64,000 nt of DNA, from contig JAFEKR010000031.1 in NCBI GenBank assembly GCA_019022495.1, positions 186,001 through 250,000 on the forward strand, given 5' to 3'. Within the stretch, counting starts at the first letter, position 1, and each line of letters begins with the position of its first letter. Source of the stretch: Epichloe hybrida (lineage: Eukaryota > Ascomycota > Sordariomycetes > Hypocreales > Clavicipitaceae). Made by a program: the position numbers and the translations under genes. Under the pieces are notes generated by a model, which was not told the origin of the DNA, searched no databases, and saw only the letters and a list, made by a program, of their open reading frames with translations. Positions 1-11,460 of the stretch are shown one piece after another.

Positions 1-1429
1 TGTATATATAGAATCTTTTTTAAAGTTATTTTACTAGTAGTAAGTTAGTAATAAAAATACTATAAGGATATAATAAACTTATAATAAGATTTTAGAAGAA
101 GTTTACTTTTAAGGAGACTTTATAGGAGATTTCTTAGTTAATAGATTTTCTTAAGGCATTAATAAAGGCAGAGTTTAGGCATAAGACTTAGATATAGTAA
201 ACTAGCTATAAGTTAGCTATAATAGACTAGATAAGGAAGTTATGCTAATAAGAGTATAAACTTATAAGCTAGATAAGGGTAAGAAACTAAGATAAATAAG
301 GATAGATAATAATAATAATTAGGGACTAAAAGAGGTTAGTAACTACTAAATAATAGCAGTAAGAGAGCTACTACTTAGCTAGTAAGGGTAACTTATAAGG
401 TTAAGGGATATTATAAAAGAAAGGAAGAGTGTAAAAGGGGGAAAAAATTAGTCTCTTTTATATTAACCCTAGACCCCTTAAGTAATTTAATACACTACGT
501 ATAGGTAATTTATAAATTACAATAATAACCATTAGCATTGCTAAACGCACATATACCTAATAGCTATAAGCTTATAGTAACTATAACATAAGCCCTCTAG
601 TTAGACTATTTAGAACCCTAGCATTAGGTACCTTATTTATTTAACTAGTTATAAAAATTAACACGGGTTATTTGTATTGTTTTTCTAGCTATGTAATAGG
701 CAATAACATTTGTTTTACTATAGTAAAGCTATGTGTAAGCTACTATTAGAATATTACTAACTATAATAAGGGGTTATTTTTAATTAGTGGCATTATTATT
801 ATTATTTCTTTTTGTTTACCTATGCGTTTAGACGTAAGGTACCCTATCTTATTTTTCCTTATAAAGCTCTAATATAGTAACTATACCCTAAGTAAGTAGC
901 TTATTTTATAATTAAGGTTAATTATATATAAGGGGGGTATTATATTAGGAGCGTAGAGGTTAAAGATAGGATATTTATTAAAGCAGGTCTTTAGAGAACC
1001 TTTAGGCTATGCGAATAATAAAGAGGCTAGCTAGCTATAAGATAGCTATATGCTTATAAAGCAGGGTATTTATTAAAGACTATGTATATTATTAGTGCTA
1101 GGTTAGAGATTAAAACCTTTATGCACCTGCCCCTAGCTAGCATCTATCTAGCAGCAACTGCGATAGTCTTAGCCATCACTTCGTTCTTAACCTTTCGGTG
1201 CAAGCCATGACATATAGCTAATAATAAGCTAGCATAGATCTAACCCTTATCCATTAAGTCCGTGATCTAGCGCCTAACCTCTAGAAGCTAGTCCCTTAGC
1301 ATATTATATAGCAGTCCCTAAGGGAGTGTTAGTTTAGACCTATCTTAATTCTTATATAAGCATATATAGTAATTAAGGGACCCCTAATAAGGAGGTAAGC
1401 TATTAGCTCTAGCCTTATTAAAAAGGTCC

Positions 1430-1690
1430 GCGAAGTTAGCTAACTCCTTAGGTAACATTAACGTGTCTAGGCTATTAGGTTTTATCTTAGGCGCTGTAAT
1501 CTATAGTACTATTATTATCTCCCTAAGGCTTATAGTAATAAACGTTATAAAAGTGTCCTTTCTCTAGTGTGCCTAGCGTGCTTCTATAGTATATAAGGAC
1601 TTAATAATCCCCTGTACTAAAGTCTTTACCTTATGCGCAGAGGCTTTAGAGACATATAAGCCCTCTGCTACTTTAATAACTAATTACTAT
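1430..1690 (-). mobile_element. degraded retrotransposon ORF1/gag-like trace
   Basis: Read on the minus strand, this stretch gives a long peptide-like frame with few interruptions, with segments such as VIKVAEGLYVSKASAHKVKT and LREIIIVL. The few stops fall where Gln or Trp codons converted by RIP would sit. Composition, with Ala/Lys/Glu-rich helical stretches, resembles ORF1 of Tad-type LINEs, but no zinc knuckle is legible. A small GC-richer island at about 1150-1220 may be part of the same copy. I infer a retroelement ORF1; the family assignment is weak. Confidence 0.35.
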
Positions 1691-3539
1691 TTTACTACGT
1701 AAATAACTATATTATAATATTCTAGCTATAGCATCCTAAGTATAATATCTTATATAAGGCCTAGGATAATATATAAATACACTAATAACTCCTAGCTATT
1801 AATATCTATTCTAGTGTATACTATATAGGTAATTAAGGAGGTATTCTCCTATACTCTCTTTCCTCTCCTTTCTATTTTTACTATAGTATAGACATGCCTT
1901 CTCTTTAGTAACTATATAAGCTCTAGGCTAAACTATTTTGCTACTAACTTACTTATAGCATTATAATAATTATAACTATAATTAATCTAGATATTAATAT
2001 AATAATATATATTAAAGAGTATAGGAATTAAGAATAGCAGTTAGTCTATATATTATACTATATCCTACTCTAACTCTATATAGCTTAAATAGTTATCCTA
2101 TATTATAGTATATAATTAGCCTCCTTACCCCTATATAAGACTTTACTTAGGGGCTACTTATTTTCTATAGGGGGAATATTTACCTCCTTATTTACACTTT
2201 CCTTATTTACTTTATATAAGTTAATGCTAACCTATAGGGGATAGGGCAGGAGAAAGGTGTACTCCTAAATATAGTAGTCCTTAGATTCACATTATAGGCA
2301 GTATCTCTCCTAATAGCATTTAGCTAACTCTGCTTCTAATACCTATTTAGCCTATTATATATCTATAGCTAGCTTTAGACCTTTCTCCTTCTTAACTAGC
2401 CTATTTTATTTTCCTAATTAAGTCCTTACTACATGCACTTTAGTTATTAGTATATTACCCTTATGATTAGTCTAAGGTATAGGTTTAGCTAGCTATAGTT
2501 TACATTAGGACTAGTACTTATCCTCTATAGTAAGGGCCTTAATATTAACTATAATCTTATAATACTATATAATAGCTATATGCCACACACTCTAGCTAAT
2601 ACCCTAGCCTATACTAATTTCTCTTAAACGCTTATTAAGCGCTTATTAAAGCTTTACTAGCTTTATATTATCCCCCTAATAATCCCCTCTTACTAATAAG
2701 AGCTTCTTTATAAAGTAAATAAAGAATATAGAAAATAGCTCCCCTAGGCCCTATTTTATCTAGTTAAGTTCTATAAGGGCTATCTCTTACCTATATAAAT
2801 TAGAGAATATAGACCTAAGGTATTCTAGGAATTTAGCTAGGTTAAAATTATAAATACTACCTTATTTAAAGAAAGTAATTACCTAGGACTAGACTTTAAA
2901 GGATAGGTTTTAGTAAATAAATATTTACCTATTCTTATTAGTTTTAATAAAGTCCCTATTTACCTATAGCTTATATTCTATTAGGAACTTTTATATAGTA
3001 AATAAGGCCTTATTACTATTATATAGGTTACCTATAGGGATAGGTTTTTGTTTTACCCTAGGTATAATTAAGACTAGGTTAAAGGTAAGAGGTAAAGTAA
3101 GGTTTACTATTAGGGTATTAGGCTAGGCTATAATAGGTAGTTAGGTTAAGGGTCTTATAGTGCTTATAGTTACTTATTATTAGAGGTATATAAGTTTTAC
3201 TCTTTACTTATTAAGTATAAGTTAGAGTATCTTAAATTAGGCCTATTAAGCTACTAGTAGTGCTATAGCGTTAGATAGGGGAGTTATTATCCCCTAGCTA
3301 GGTTAGTCTTATAGTTAGAGCGTGTTTACTATATTTATTAACGTATTTATTAGTGTTTCTATTATGTCTTTTAGTAGTTATTAAAAAGGACTAAAGGAAG
3401 TCTCTTAATTATTATAGACTAGCCCCTAGGCTATTATAATAGGGCGTTAATATAGTATTAAAAGACTTAAGGAAAAAGGAGAAAGGGTAAGAGGCTATCC
3501 CTAGTAGTGCCCCTTATACCCCCTTAGCTACTTATATAA

Positions 3540-6350
3540 GCCTCCTTTCCTTACCCTAACTACTTCTACCACTCCTCTCTCTAACTACTATACAGACAAT
3601 GCTTAGGCAAAGCCCAAGCTCTTACACCTATAAGATAATATCCTATAAGCCCTTAGACACATATAAAATATAATAGATAAACTATACATAAAGGTAAAGG
3701 TAATAGTATACTTTTAACCTAAAAACACCCTAGATTTATAAGATAAAGAAGGGATAGATATATACGCTACCTAGCTTATTATAAACCTTTAATAAATAGC
3801 AAATAAGGTAGCCTTATAAAAGCCCTAAGGGCTCCTTAGCCTAGAGGTATAGTGGTTAAGGATAGCTAAAGAGGTAATTACTAGAGCTAAATAGGTAAAG
3901 AGATAATAAAGATAATAGAGAATAAAAGTAAACTAGTAAGCTTATACTAAGGTAAATAAGGACTAAGAATAAGTTATTAAAACTAAGAGAAAAAATATAT
4001 AGAGAGATACCCTATAAAAGGCTAATATATAAAGAAAGAATAAGGGAGTGTAAAGACTAAAGAGATAAGCCTAGCTTTAAAGCTAGGCCCCCCTAGAATT
4101 ACCTAGGCTACTAGAGCTAAAAAGGACTAAAAATAACCTAAACCTAGCTACTATATATAAGGATAAAGTAAGTATACTAGCACTAAGGTTTTTCCCTAAG
4201 CTTATAGTAAACCTTTTCTAAATCCTAGACCTTACTTTCCTAGAGCTAGATAACACACTATTCCTAGATAATAACTAGTTTAAACTAAAAGAGATATTAG
4301 ATATTATATTAGATATAGCTAGCTAGAAAGCACTAGGTAATAATAAGCTTCTAGTAAGCCTTATTAAGGCCTATAATAAGCTAGTAAAAGAAGCTATAGT
4401 CTAGCTTCTAAACACTATCCTTAAAGTAAAGTATTTCCTAGCCTAATTCTAGACTACTAGAGTAGTAATAATTAGGAAACTAAGTAAGATAATAAAAGAG
4501 ATAAGGAAGGCTAATGCTTAGAGGCTTATCTCCTTACTAAATATTATAGGAAAAATTATAGAAGTAGTAATTATAAAGTAACTTATAGCCTTTACTAAGG
4601 TAAAAGGACTTCTCCTAGAGCTATAAATAGGGAATAGGATAAATAGGTTAATAAAGACTATAATTAAGGTCTTAGTAAAGTATATAAGAGAGACCTAGAG
4701 TAAGGGTAAAATTGCCTTACTTACCTAAATAAATATCTTATTTACTTTTAATAGAGTTAGCTACTTATACTTAATTTACTTACTAATTCTAATAGAAATC
4801 CCTTACTAGCTAATAGCTATAATATAAAGCTTCCTAGTAAATAAAATAAGCTAGCTTAGCTTTAATAAAGAACTCTCTAGACCCTTTAAGATTAAGGCTA
4901 GTACCCTATAAGGATTTTCTCTTTTACTAATTCTCTTTTTTCTTTACTTTATAGAACTTTATATATACCTCTAGGCTATCTTAAGTATAGTAATAATTAG
5001 ATTTACTAATAATATAAATATTATAGTATTTAGTAAAAATATAGTATAAACCTAGAGAAAACTTAAGGTTACTTAGAAAATCTATAAGAAATAAGTAAAA
5101 GAGATAGAAGTAAAGTTTAACCTAGTAAAAACTAAACTTATATACTTTAGTAAGGCCTATAGGCCCTTATAAGCTAAGGTCTAGCTTAGTATAAAGGAGA
5201 TAGCACTAATAGAGGTATACTAATTCCTTAAGGTATAAGTAAATAGAAAACTTAACTAGAGTACTTATAAGAATATCCTTAAGGGAAAACTAGCCTAGTA
5301 GTAGCTTACACTCTCTATATTAGTAGTATTAGCATAGGGCATTAGCTTTAGAGATACCTAGCTTATATATATATAGGTAATCTAGCCTATTCTTACCTAT
5401 AGGGTAAGCGCTTACTATACCCTAACTAAGAAGGAAGAAAAACTATAAGGAATAGTTAGAAGTTTTATAGTAAACTAATTAACTTATCTCTAAACTATAG
5501 CTAAAGCATTTAAGGCTATACTAATTACTTAGCTAGAAGTTAAAACCTATATTCTCCCCCTAGACCTTTATCTAAATAAAATAAAGCAAAAGTTTAAGAA
5601 AAGGATTATACTTAGTAAAATAATAAATAAAATATAGGCTATAGCTAACTTAGTGTAAATAGTACTATAATATAAAAGAAAACCTTTACTTACTAATAAT
5701 AAACTAGATATATAACTATATAAGGAGTAAAAGAAAAAATAGGAAAACTAGTATTCTAATAGGTAATAAAGATAATATAAGTATAGGAGAGAGCTAATAG
5801 AGAATTACTTACTTACTTATAACCTAAAGGAAATCTAGAAATTTTACACTAGGCTTAATAAGTATATCTCCTCTATAATAGTATAATTATATATAGGAAA
5901 GATTAGCCTTAATAAGTTTCTTTTTTAAAGGTATATTCCTAGGGTAGCTTTACCCCTATATAGCTATAGTTATATAGTTAAAGACTAGTACTATATAATT
6001 ATTAACTACGCTAACTATAACTATAAATACCCCTAAATAAAATAGCCTAGAGATATATAGGAGGTAAGGCTAGCCCTAGATAATCCCTTAAAGGCAAGAT
6101 ATATTATAAAGTAATTTCTTAGTATAAGAAAACTCTAATACTATATATTAGCATAAGACTTAGCCTTTAGTTAATATAAACTAGGGGAGGATCTAGGCTA
6201 CCCTAGAGGTAACTAAACTAACTAATAAATAGATACTATAGATAACTAAAGAGAGGCACTAGGTAAGATAGTGTAGCTATAGAGGTAAGCTAGATATAAG
6301 GTAAAATTATATTATAATAGGAAGACTATAGGTCTAGAATAGTTATTAGA
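3540..6350 (+). mobile_element. RIP-degraded Tad-like LINE (reverse transcriptase and RNase H region)
   Basis: One plus-strand frame across 4460-4870 still reads as a non-LTR reverse transcriptase. A Lys/Arg-rich start is followed by RLISLLNIIGKIIEVVI, the position of the RPISLL..GKI.E motif, then an LTxINILFTFNRVSY-type segment, the position of the LDIxGAFDxVSH palm motif with its aspartates mutated. Near 5480-5620 the frame gives AKAFKAILIT and then YILPLDLYLNKI, which matches the LINE segment before RNase H. Stops replace Gln codons (TAA/TAG from CAA/CAG), as RIP predicts. The element is dead. Its 5' limit is a guess from where LINE-like translation begins; the 3' limit is where the frame fades. 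Confidence 0.75.
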
Positions 6351-8480
6351 TTAATCTTAAGTTAAAAAGCTATAGGTATTATTTTACACTAGCTTATTAC
6401 TACCCCTTTACTAACCTAGAATTAGCCCTATTTCTCCTTAGAAATAAGGATTATATTCTCTATTACCTTACTCTTACCCTTAGCTAATAAGCTAGTAGCT
6501 AGGAGCTAGTTTATTTTTATTACTTAGGCATTAAGCTACTAGAGCTAAAAGATAACCTTATTATACTATTTCTCTATAGACCTAGACTTAGCTAAGTCTA
6601 GGCTTATTATAGTAATACCTTATTTCTTCTTAGTGTGGTTTTTAGTATAGAGTTTCTTAACCTAAGCTATATAGTCCTCTAGGGCCTAGATAATTAAAGT
6701 TAGCTATAAAGTAAAGCTACTACTAAGCTAAAGTAAAACTACTTATATTACTCCTAGTAACTATACTAGCCTAGGTCTTAACTAATTACTAATATTCCCC
6801 TTACTAGCTAGTAATATTTAGCTATAAGTAAATTAGCACTAAAGTAAGCTTAAAATAGGCATAGGAGTTAATATTACCTTAATATATATATAATTATAAA
6901 CCTAATAATTAAAATAGGTATTAGACATTACCTCTTTATATATAAATTAGCCTTACCCTTAGACTAGAAATAAACTAACTTACTAATAATATTATAGCAC
7001 TAATAGCCTTTATTTTTAATAGATTATATCTTATAGAATATACACTAGATCTCTTATAGCTTACCTAGCTACCCTAGGTTAGACCTAGAAATAAGGTAAA
7101 ATAAAGGTAAAGGGGACTTACTTTTAGGCCTTTTACCTTTACCTAATTTAATTACTTCTAGGTTAAGGACTTCCTTAAATACTTATCTAAGGTTATAAGT
7201 TCCTAGGTAAATTAAAGCTAGAGTAGCACTAAAAATAAGGTACTTATAAAGCTTAGTAATATTATAGTGTGTTTTTCTATATAAAATATTAGTATTTAAA
7301 CTAGCACTAGACTAGAGAAGCCTTAATAGCTCCTAAAAGAAATAGGAAGGAAAAGAACCTATAGGAAATTTATTATAAGAAAAGAAAAAAGGTTAAAACC
7401 TTAAAAGAGAAAGAGCTTTCTTTTATACTTAAGAGAGAGAGAGAGAGAGACTAACTATAATATTAGCTAGAAAATAAAGTATAAGATAAGTAAATATATA
7501 AATAGTATATAACTAATCTAGGAGTAAAACCGCCTAGTTACTAGGCCTAAATTACTTACCCCTTACTATAATTAAATAAAACTATATACTTAGACTTTAT
7601 AAGATATTTAGACTAGTATTAGGTTAGATTTAGCTAAAAAGTAAGGCACTAAAAGAGTTAGAAGTAAAGCAAATAAAAAGTAAATTATTATTATAAATCT
7701 AAATTTACTATACCTTAAGGTAAAGTAAGAGATATAAAGCTAGATTAAAGTAAGACTAGACTAATACTAAAGGGAGCTAGTTAGGATTATTACTATACTT
7801 TTTCCTTTCTTTTTTATTTTCTTTAGGATAAGGCTAGCATAAGCTAGCACTAAATACCTATAATTAATTATACCTAATGTAGTGTAAACTTAGAAGAGGG
7901 TTAGCGCTAGCCTATTAATAAATATAAGGGGGTTTTTCTTCCTAGTAAAGGGTTTTCCCTCTTAACTAAGCGAATGGAGTACTAGGAACAGCTACATAGT
8001 TAGCTAGCTAGCGTAAAGAATATATATAATTATAATAGCCTTACTCTTTATAATACTATTTCTAATAACTAGAATTATTAGTAAATATTACCTTAAGCTA
8101 GTAACTATAGTTAGTTTTTTAGGAGTGTATTTATTAAATTCTAGTGCCTTAAAAAGCCCTTTAATAGCTACTATAATTATAGTTAAGCTAGCTAAAGTAA
8201 GGTTATTAAATACTATTTATTAGGGTTTTTAGGGAAATATTACTTTTACTAAAAGCTATACTATTTTACTTACTAAATGCTTATATAGTAATATAAAGTT
8301 TATTAAAGCTACTATAACCTAGTAAGGGAGGCAAATTTAGGGGTAGGTTTTCTAGATTTTTATCTATTATAATATAGGTTATAATGCTAATTAAAGGGAA
8401 AAGGTCTATTAAAAAATTTATTAATTTTAGTGTTTAGTAAAGCTACTATATATTTATACTATAAATATACTATAGTATAT
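6351..8480. repeat. AT-rich RIP-mutated sequence, no identifiable element
   Basis: Same composition as the rest of the block. It includes an (AG)n run at about 7433-7449 and long CTAG/TTA-rich text. I could not follow a protein frame here. The block ends at the switch to GC-rich text around 8480. Confidence 0.6.
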
Positions 8481-8861
8481 AGCGGCGGGCCTAACCGCTG
8501 AAAAAGCGGGGCGGTGGGGATTTCTGCGCACCTAGCAAAAAATCGCTGCGCCCCGAGCAATTCACTGCCTGGGGGCGGCAAAGTGGCGAGGTCTCTTGAC
8601 CAGGGACTATTACGCAAGCAGTTTGGCGGCCCCATCACATGTATGTATGCACTTTCGTTACAACCTGTCGCATCTCCCTTTTTAAATGTTTCAAACCCCC
8701 TCCAGAGAAGTCCAAACTTCTTCCTCTTGCTAACGTCATCTTACGTTCTGACCGATAGGCCTCGATAGGACCTTCTTGTTTCGGGCGTTCTGTTCTGCCT
8801 ACCCCGCCACCACCATCTGCCCGTGCAGAGTGGTATAAACAGATCCCGAAAACGTTGCAGG
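8481..8861. promoter_or_regulatory. boundary sequence and promoter of the first gene
   Basis: This is GC-rich text immediately after the AT-rich block. It begins with a short inverted GC-rich segment, GGGCCTAACCGCTGAAAAAG and following bases, and holds CT-rich runs near 8690-8800 typical of fungal promoters. No separate gene is supported; the small plus-strand frame at 8514-8768 has no recognisable features. Confidence 0.4.
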
Positions 8862-10001
8862 ATGCCCGTCGTCAACCATGTGGTGCTAGCCTCCGGAGCC
8901 GTGGTGGCTGTCTCAGTGGCCGTCGCGGCAGCCATGGCCATGTACGAGAACCCCGAGTTGCGAAGATATGCGGATGATATTCGACGTCGCATCGCCATGG
9001 CGCTGCACTCCCTGGGTGAAGGCATCAACCCCCCCGAACGGCCTCCCATGTTCAACAGGCCCGAAGATGCAGAGGGTTTCTTGCAATCCAGTCGTGGAGC
9101 GGGCGCCGAACCGGGCGTCGATGCGGACGAGGAAACTCGTCGAAGACAGCGTGAGGAACTACTATATTGGAACTCGGTGCTCCTGCAGCAGGAGCAGAAG
9201 GAGGACGAGGAGACGGCCGAAAACTCGGCTCCCTTGCCGGTTGCTGAATCGTCTAGGCCTCGCGCGGGGACTCGCGGATCATCGTTCGACGACTTCTTGA
9301 AGCAAGATGAGACTGCTGAACAGGGTGCATATGTTTTCAACACGGGCACCGACGTGCAAGACGAGAATGCAGGGCTTCGCCACCGCAGTGGCTTTGCATC
9401 CACCTTGTACACCAACCCTTTTGCAGACGAGCACCACATTGATAACGAGGAAGTAGCAGACTTGTCGGCAACGTACGTGTCCAAGAAGGAAGAGCACATG
9501 TCGGATATATACAGCGCAACGACTCGCGAAGACGACGATGTTCTCTCTCGCACACCAGACGTCTCGCCGGCCCTGATCGAGCTTTCCCCGCCACAGCTCA
9601 CACCACCGCCGATGGTCGAGCGTCGGCTCGCTGATGATGAATTAACAACTGCCAGTCAAGAAGATCGCCACGAGTCATATGCTACCATTCAGGCTTGGGC
9701 TCAAGACTCCAGCCGGAACTTTTACTCTCCATTGCCAGAAACACCCGTGGCACCGGTCTCTGAGCCCGAGGTCCTGAGCGATGGACAGTTGACTCCCACG
9801 GACTCTGTGTCTGTTATTGGGTCGAGCGAGGTCGAGATGGGGCGGAACGCTACACAAGAAGTACAACGGCCGTTTGACGTACTGAGCGAGAGCGAGGGAA
9901 TGCTCACGCCAGCTAGCTGGTCGGAGGTGGGGAGCGTTGTGAGCGAGAACGACGCGTATGGGCATGTCAGTGGTCATGCCAATATTCCTCTGCACGGGTA
10001 G
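8862..10001 (+). CDS. hypothetical protein with an N-terminal membrane segment
   Basis: Single-exon frame of 379 aa from the ATG at 8862. An in-frame ATG at 8823 would add 13 basic residues; I prefer 8862 because MPVVNHVVLASG leads straight into a hydrophobic segment (about residues 7-27, rich in Val and Ala), which reads as a signal anchor. The rest is hydrophilic and acidic: a short helical part (YENPELRRYADDIRRRIA), then Glu/Gln-rich and Ser/Thr/Pro-rich sequence with repeated LTPxS-like segments near the C terminus. I do not recognise a catalytic domain. Proteins of this build are common as uncharacterised conserved proteins in filamentous ascomycetes. It is the first gene after the AT-rich block and shows no RIP damage. 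Function unknown. Confidence 0.8.
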   Translation: MPVVNHVVLASGAVVAVSVAVAAAMAMYENPELRRYADDIRRRIAMALHSLGEGINPPERPPMFNRPEDAEGFLQSSRGAGAEPGVDADEETRRRQREELLYWNSVLLQQEQKEDEETAENSAPLPVAESSRPRAGTRGSSFDDFLKQDETAEQGAYVFNTGTDVQDENAGLRHRSGFASTLYTNPFADEHHIDNEEVADLSATYVSKKEEHMSDIYSATTREDDDVLSRTPDVSPALIELSPPQLTPPPMVERRLADDELTTASQEDRHESYATIQAWAQDSSRNFYSPLPETPVAPVSEPEVLSDGQLTPTDSVSVIGSSEVEMGRNATQEVQRPFDVLSESEGMLTPASWSEVGSVVSENDAYGHVSGHANIPLHG

Positions 10002-10623
10002 ATTGGACACGCAAGTGGCCATGGGTCACTCCTCCTGAACCAAGTGGAACGTGGCATGTAAAAGCATTAAGAAGTGCGTGGATAGACGCACCTTGATGCG
10101 CATATCGATTTCTGGACTAGGGAGTTTTGCACTGGCGTTTGAATTTGTTTTATTTCAAAGGAGGGGGATATCTTTGCCAACCACCCCAACATCTTACTCG
10201 TAAACCATCAAGAATGGGCTATATCTCCGCGATGAATAAATGCTACCTTTTCCTTTCCATTTGTTGATGTAGAACCAGCAACAGAAGCAACAACGGTGAA
10301 ACACGGAAGAAAATACTGCTTGAAATTACATGGTCTATTCTCCAAGGTCGTCAATATTGAACGTGAGAACCGGCCAAATGCCCACTATGTATCTCCCACT
10401 TGATAAGAACAAATCAAACGGCACGCTTCGCCTCCTGCGAAGGTCTACATATACCTCTTGGTGGATCGCACAAGTGGAAGGAGATGCACTGCACCCCAAG
10501 TATCACTGTTCTCGTAAACAATGGCATGTGAATTGAGCTGATAGACAAGCACCTGTCACTGGCGAATGTATCAATATTATCCAAATAGAGGCCAAGATTT
10601 CCTATGGTGATTGATACCGATCC
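10002..10623. other. intergenic stretch between convergent genes
   Basis: This is the 3' flank of the hypothetical protein gene and of the minus-strand metalloprotease gene. It is moderately AT-rich with a TTTTATTTC run near 10147 and a GATGAATAAATG stretch near 10231 that could serve as a poly(A) signal. I see no gene; the short plus-strand frame at 10330-10536 is unsupported. Confidence 0.4.
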
Positions 10624-11460
10624 CTAGCTTGCTTCTTCCAACTCTCCTTCCGCTTGTGCGGACTGTCTCTCGTCGTCCTCGAGATACGCAACGTAATCTT
10701 GAAACAGATGACACACCGTGGTCCCCGTCAGCTCCGACCAAAACGTCTTCTCGTGGTACTTGGCCACCCTGAGCTCCTCGTTCAATCTCCTCACGAAGCC
10801 TTCCCCAAACCTCTTCTCCAGATAGTCCAAAAAGTACGCCGTGTGCTGGTACCCATCGTCCCACTTCTCCCTCACCTCGCGTTTCCAATGCGGAGGAACC
10901 AGGCCGCAATGCAGCCGCACCCAGTCGGCGATGCCCTCTATCAGACCCCCCGGGCAGGTGCCCTGCGCGTTCCACTGCAGACAGTGGACGAGTTCGTGGG
11001 TGACGACGCCCTCGACCTCGGAGCGCGTCCGCGCCCTGTCCGTTTTGGAGATGTGGTCCAGCGCAAAGTGGACCTCCTTGTGGTCGTCGTCGAGGTCGCT
11101 GCCGGTGGTGTATGCCACGCCGGGCATGTCACGGAAGATGAAGGTGACGGAGCGGGTGGGCGGTACGTTGGTGGTGGGATCGGACGGGGAGCGGTAGAGG
11201 AGGCGGAGGACGTTGGCGGCGGCCCTTGTGATGACTTCTGTGGCGTTGAGGGAGGAGAAGAAGAGTTTGGCGCCTGGGTGGGTGATGTCTCTGAACTCGA
11301 GGCGGAGTTTGGGCAGCGTAAAGGGCGATTGTTGCTGCTCGTCGTCGTCGTCGTCGGCGGCGTCGTCGGTGGAGGTGATGCGTATGGCGGGGGACACGGC
11401 GGGGGACACGGCGGGGGACATTGTTTGATCGAGGCCGTGTAGTCGGACTGACGATTTCAT
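10624..11460 (-). CDS. basic secretory protein (BSP) family putative metallopeptidase
   Basis: Single-exon minus-strand gene of 278 aa, starting at the ATG whose complement is 11458-11460 (MKSSVRLHG). The zinc-metalloprotease motif HELVH is at about residues 155-159, followed by CLQWNAQGTCPGGLIEGIAD, so the downstream EGIADWVRL acidic residue can act as third ligand as in plant basic secretory proteases (Pfam BSP, PF04450 type). A preceding SVTFIFRDMPGVAYT segment also fits the family. The N terminus holds three near-identical SPAVSPAVSPA units and an acidic DDADDDDDE run. No signal peptide is visible despite the family name, so a cytosolic location is likely unless an upstream exon is missing. 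The reading frame is open 30 codons further upstream (to 11550) but that part looks non-coding. Family call is firm; substrate unknown. Confidence 0.85.
   Translation of the reverse strand: MKSSVRLHGLDQTMSPAVSPAVSPAIRITSTDDAADDDDDEQQQSPFTLPKLRLEFRDITHPGAKLFFSSLNATEVITRAAANVLRLLYRSPSDPTTNVPPTRSVTFIFRDMPGVAYTTGSDLDDDHKEVHFALDHISKTDRARTRSEVEGVVTHELVHCLQWNAQGTCPGGLIEGIADWVRLHCGLVPPHWKREVREKWDDGYQHTAYFLDYLEKRFGEGFVRRLNEELRVAKYHEKTFWSELTGTTVCHLFQDYVAYLEDDERQSAQAEGELEEAS

Larger units (their letters stand above)
1..8480. repeat. RIP-degraded AT-rich repeat block
   Basis: The whole stretch is dominated by TA, TAA, TAG and CTAG words. It has almost no CpG or CpA and no usable open reading frame in any of six frames. 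Stop codons are packed everywhere, and translated traces of transposon proteins show stops where glutamine or tryptophan codons would be expected. That is the signature of repeat-induced point mutation (C-to-T, preferring CpA) acting on both strands. The edge near 8480 is abrupt: the next bases are GC-rich and coding starts within 400 bp. There is no telomeric TTAGGG array at base 1, so nothing shows this is a chromosome end. It could be part of a pericentromeric or dispersed AT-rich isochore. Confidence 0.93.

Noticed and set aside
1..60. Telomere or chromosome end
   Set aside because: No TTAGGG/CCCTAA array; only RIP-type TA-rich sequence.
3840..3920. tRNA-like text in the AT-rich block
   Set aside because: No complete A and B box pair or cloverleaf could be traced. 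I found no convincing tRNA or rRNA gene by eye anywhere in the window; a covariance-model search would be decisive.
8741..9601. 286-aa minus-strand frame
   Set aside because: Antisense of the hypothetical protein gene; Ser/Arg-rich low-information translation and no domain.
10654..11442. 262-aa plus-strand frame
   Set aside because: Antisense of the BSP metallopeptidase, whose HELVH motif and family residues are clear.
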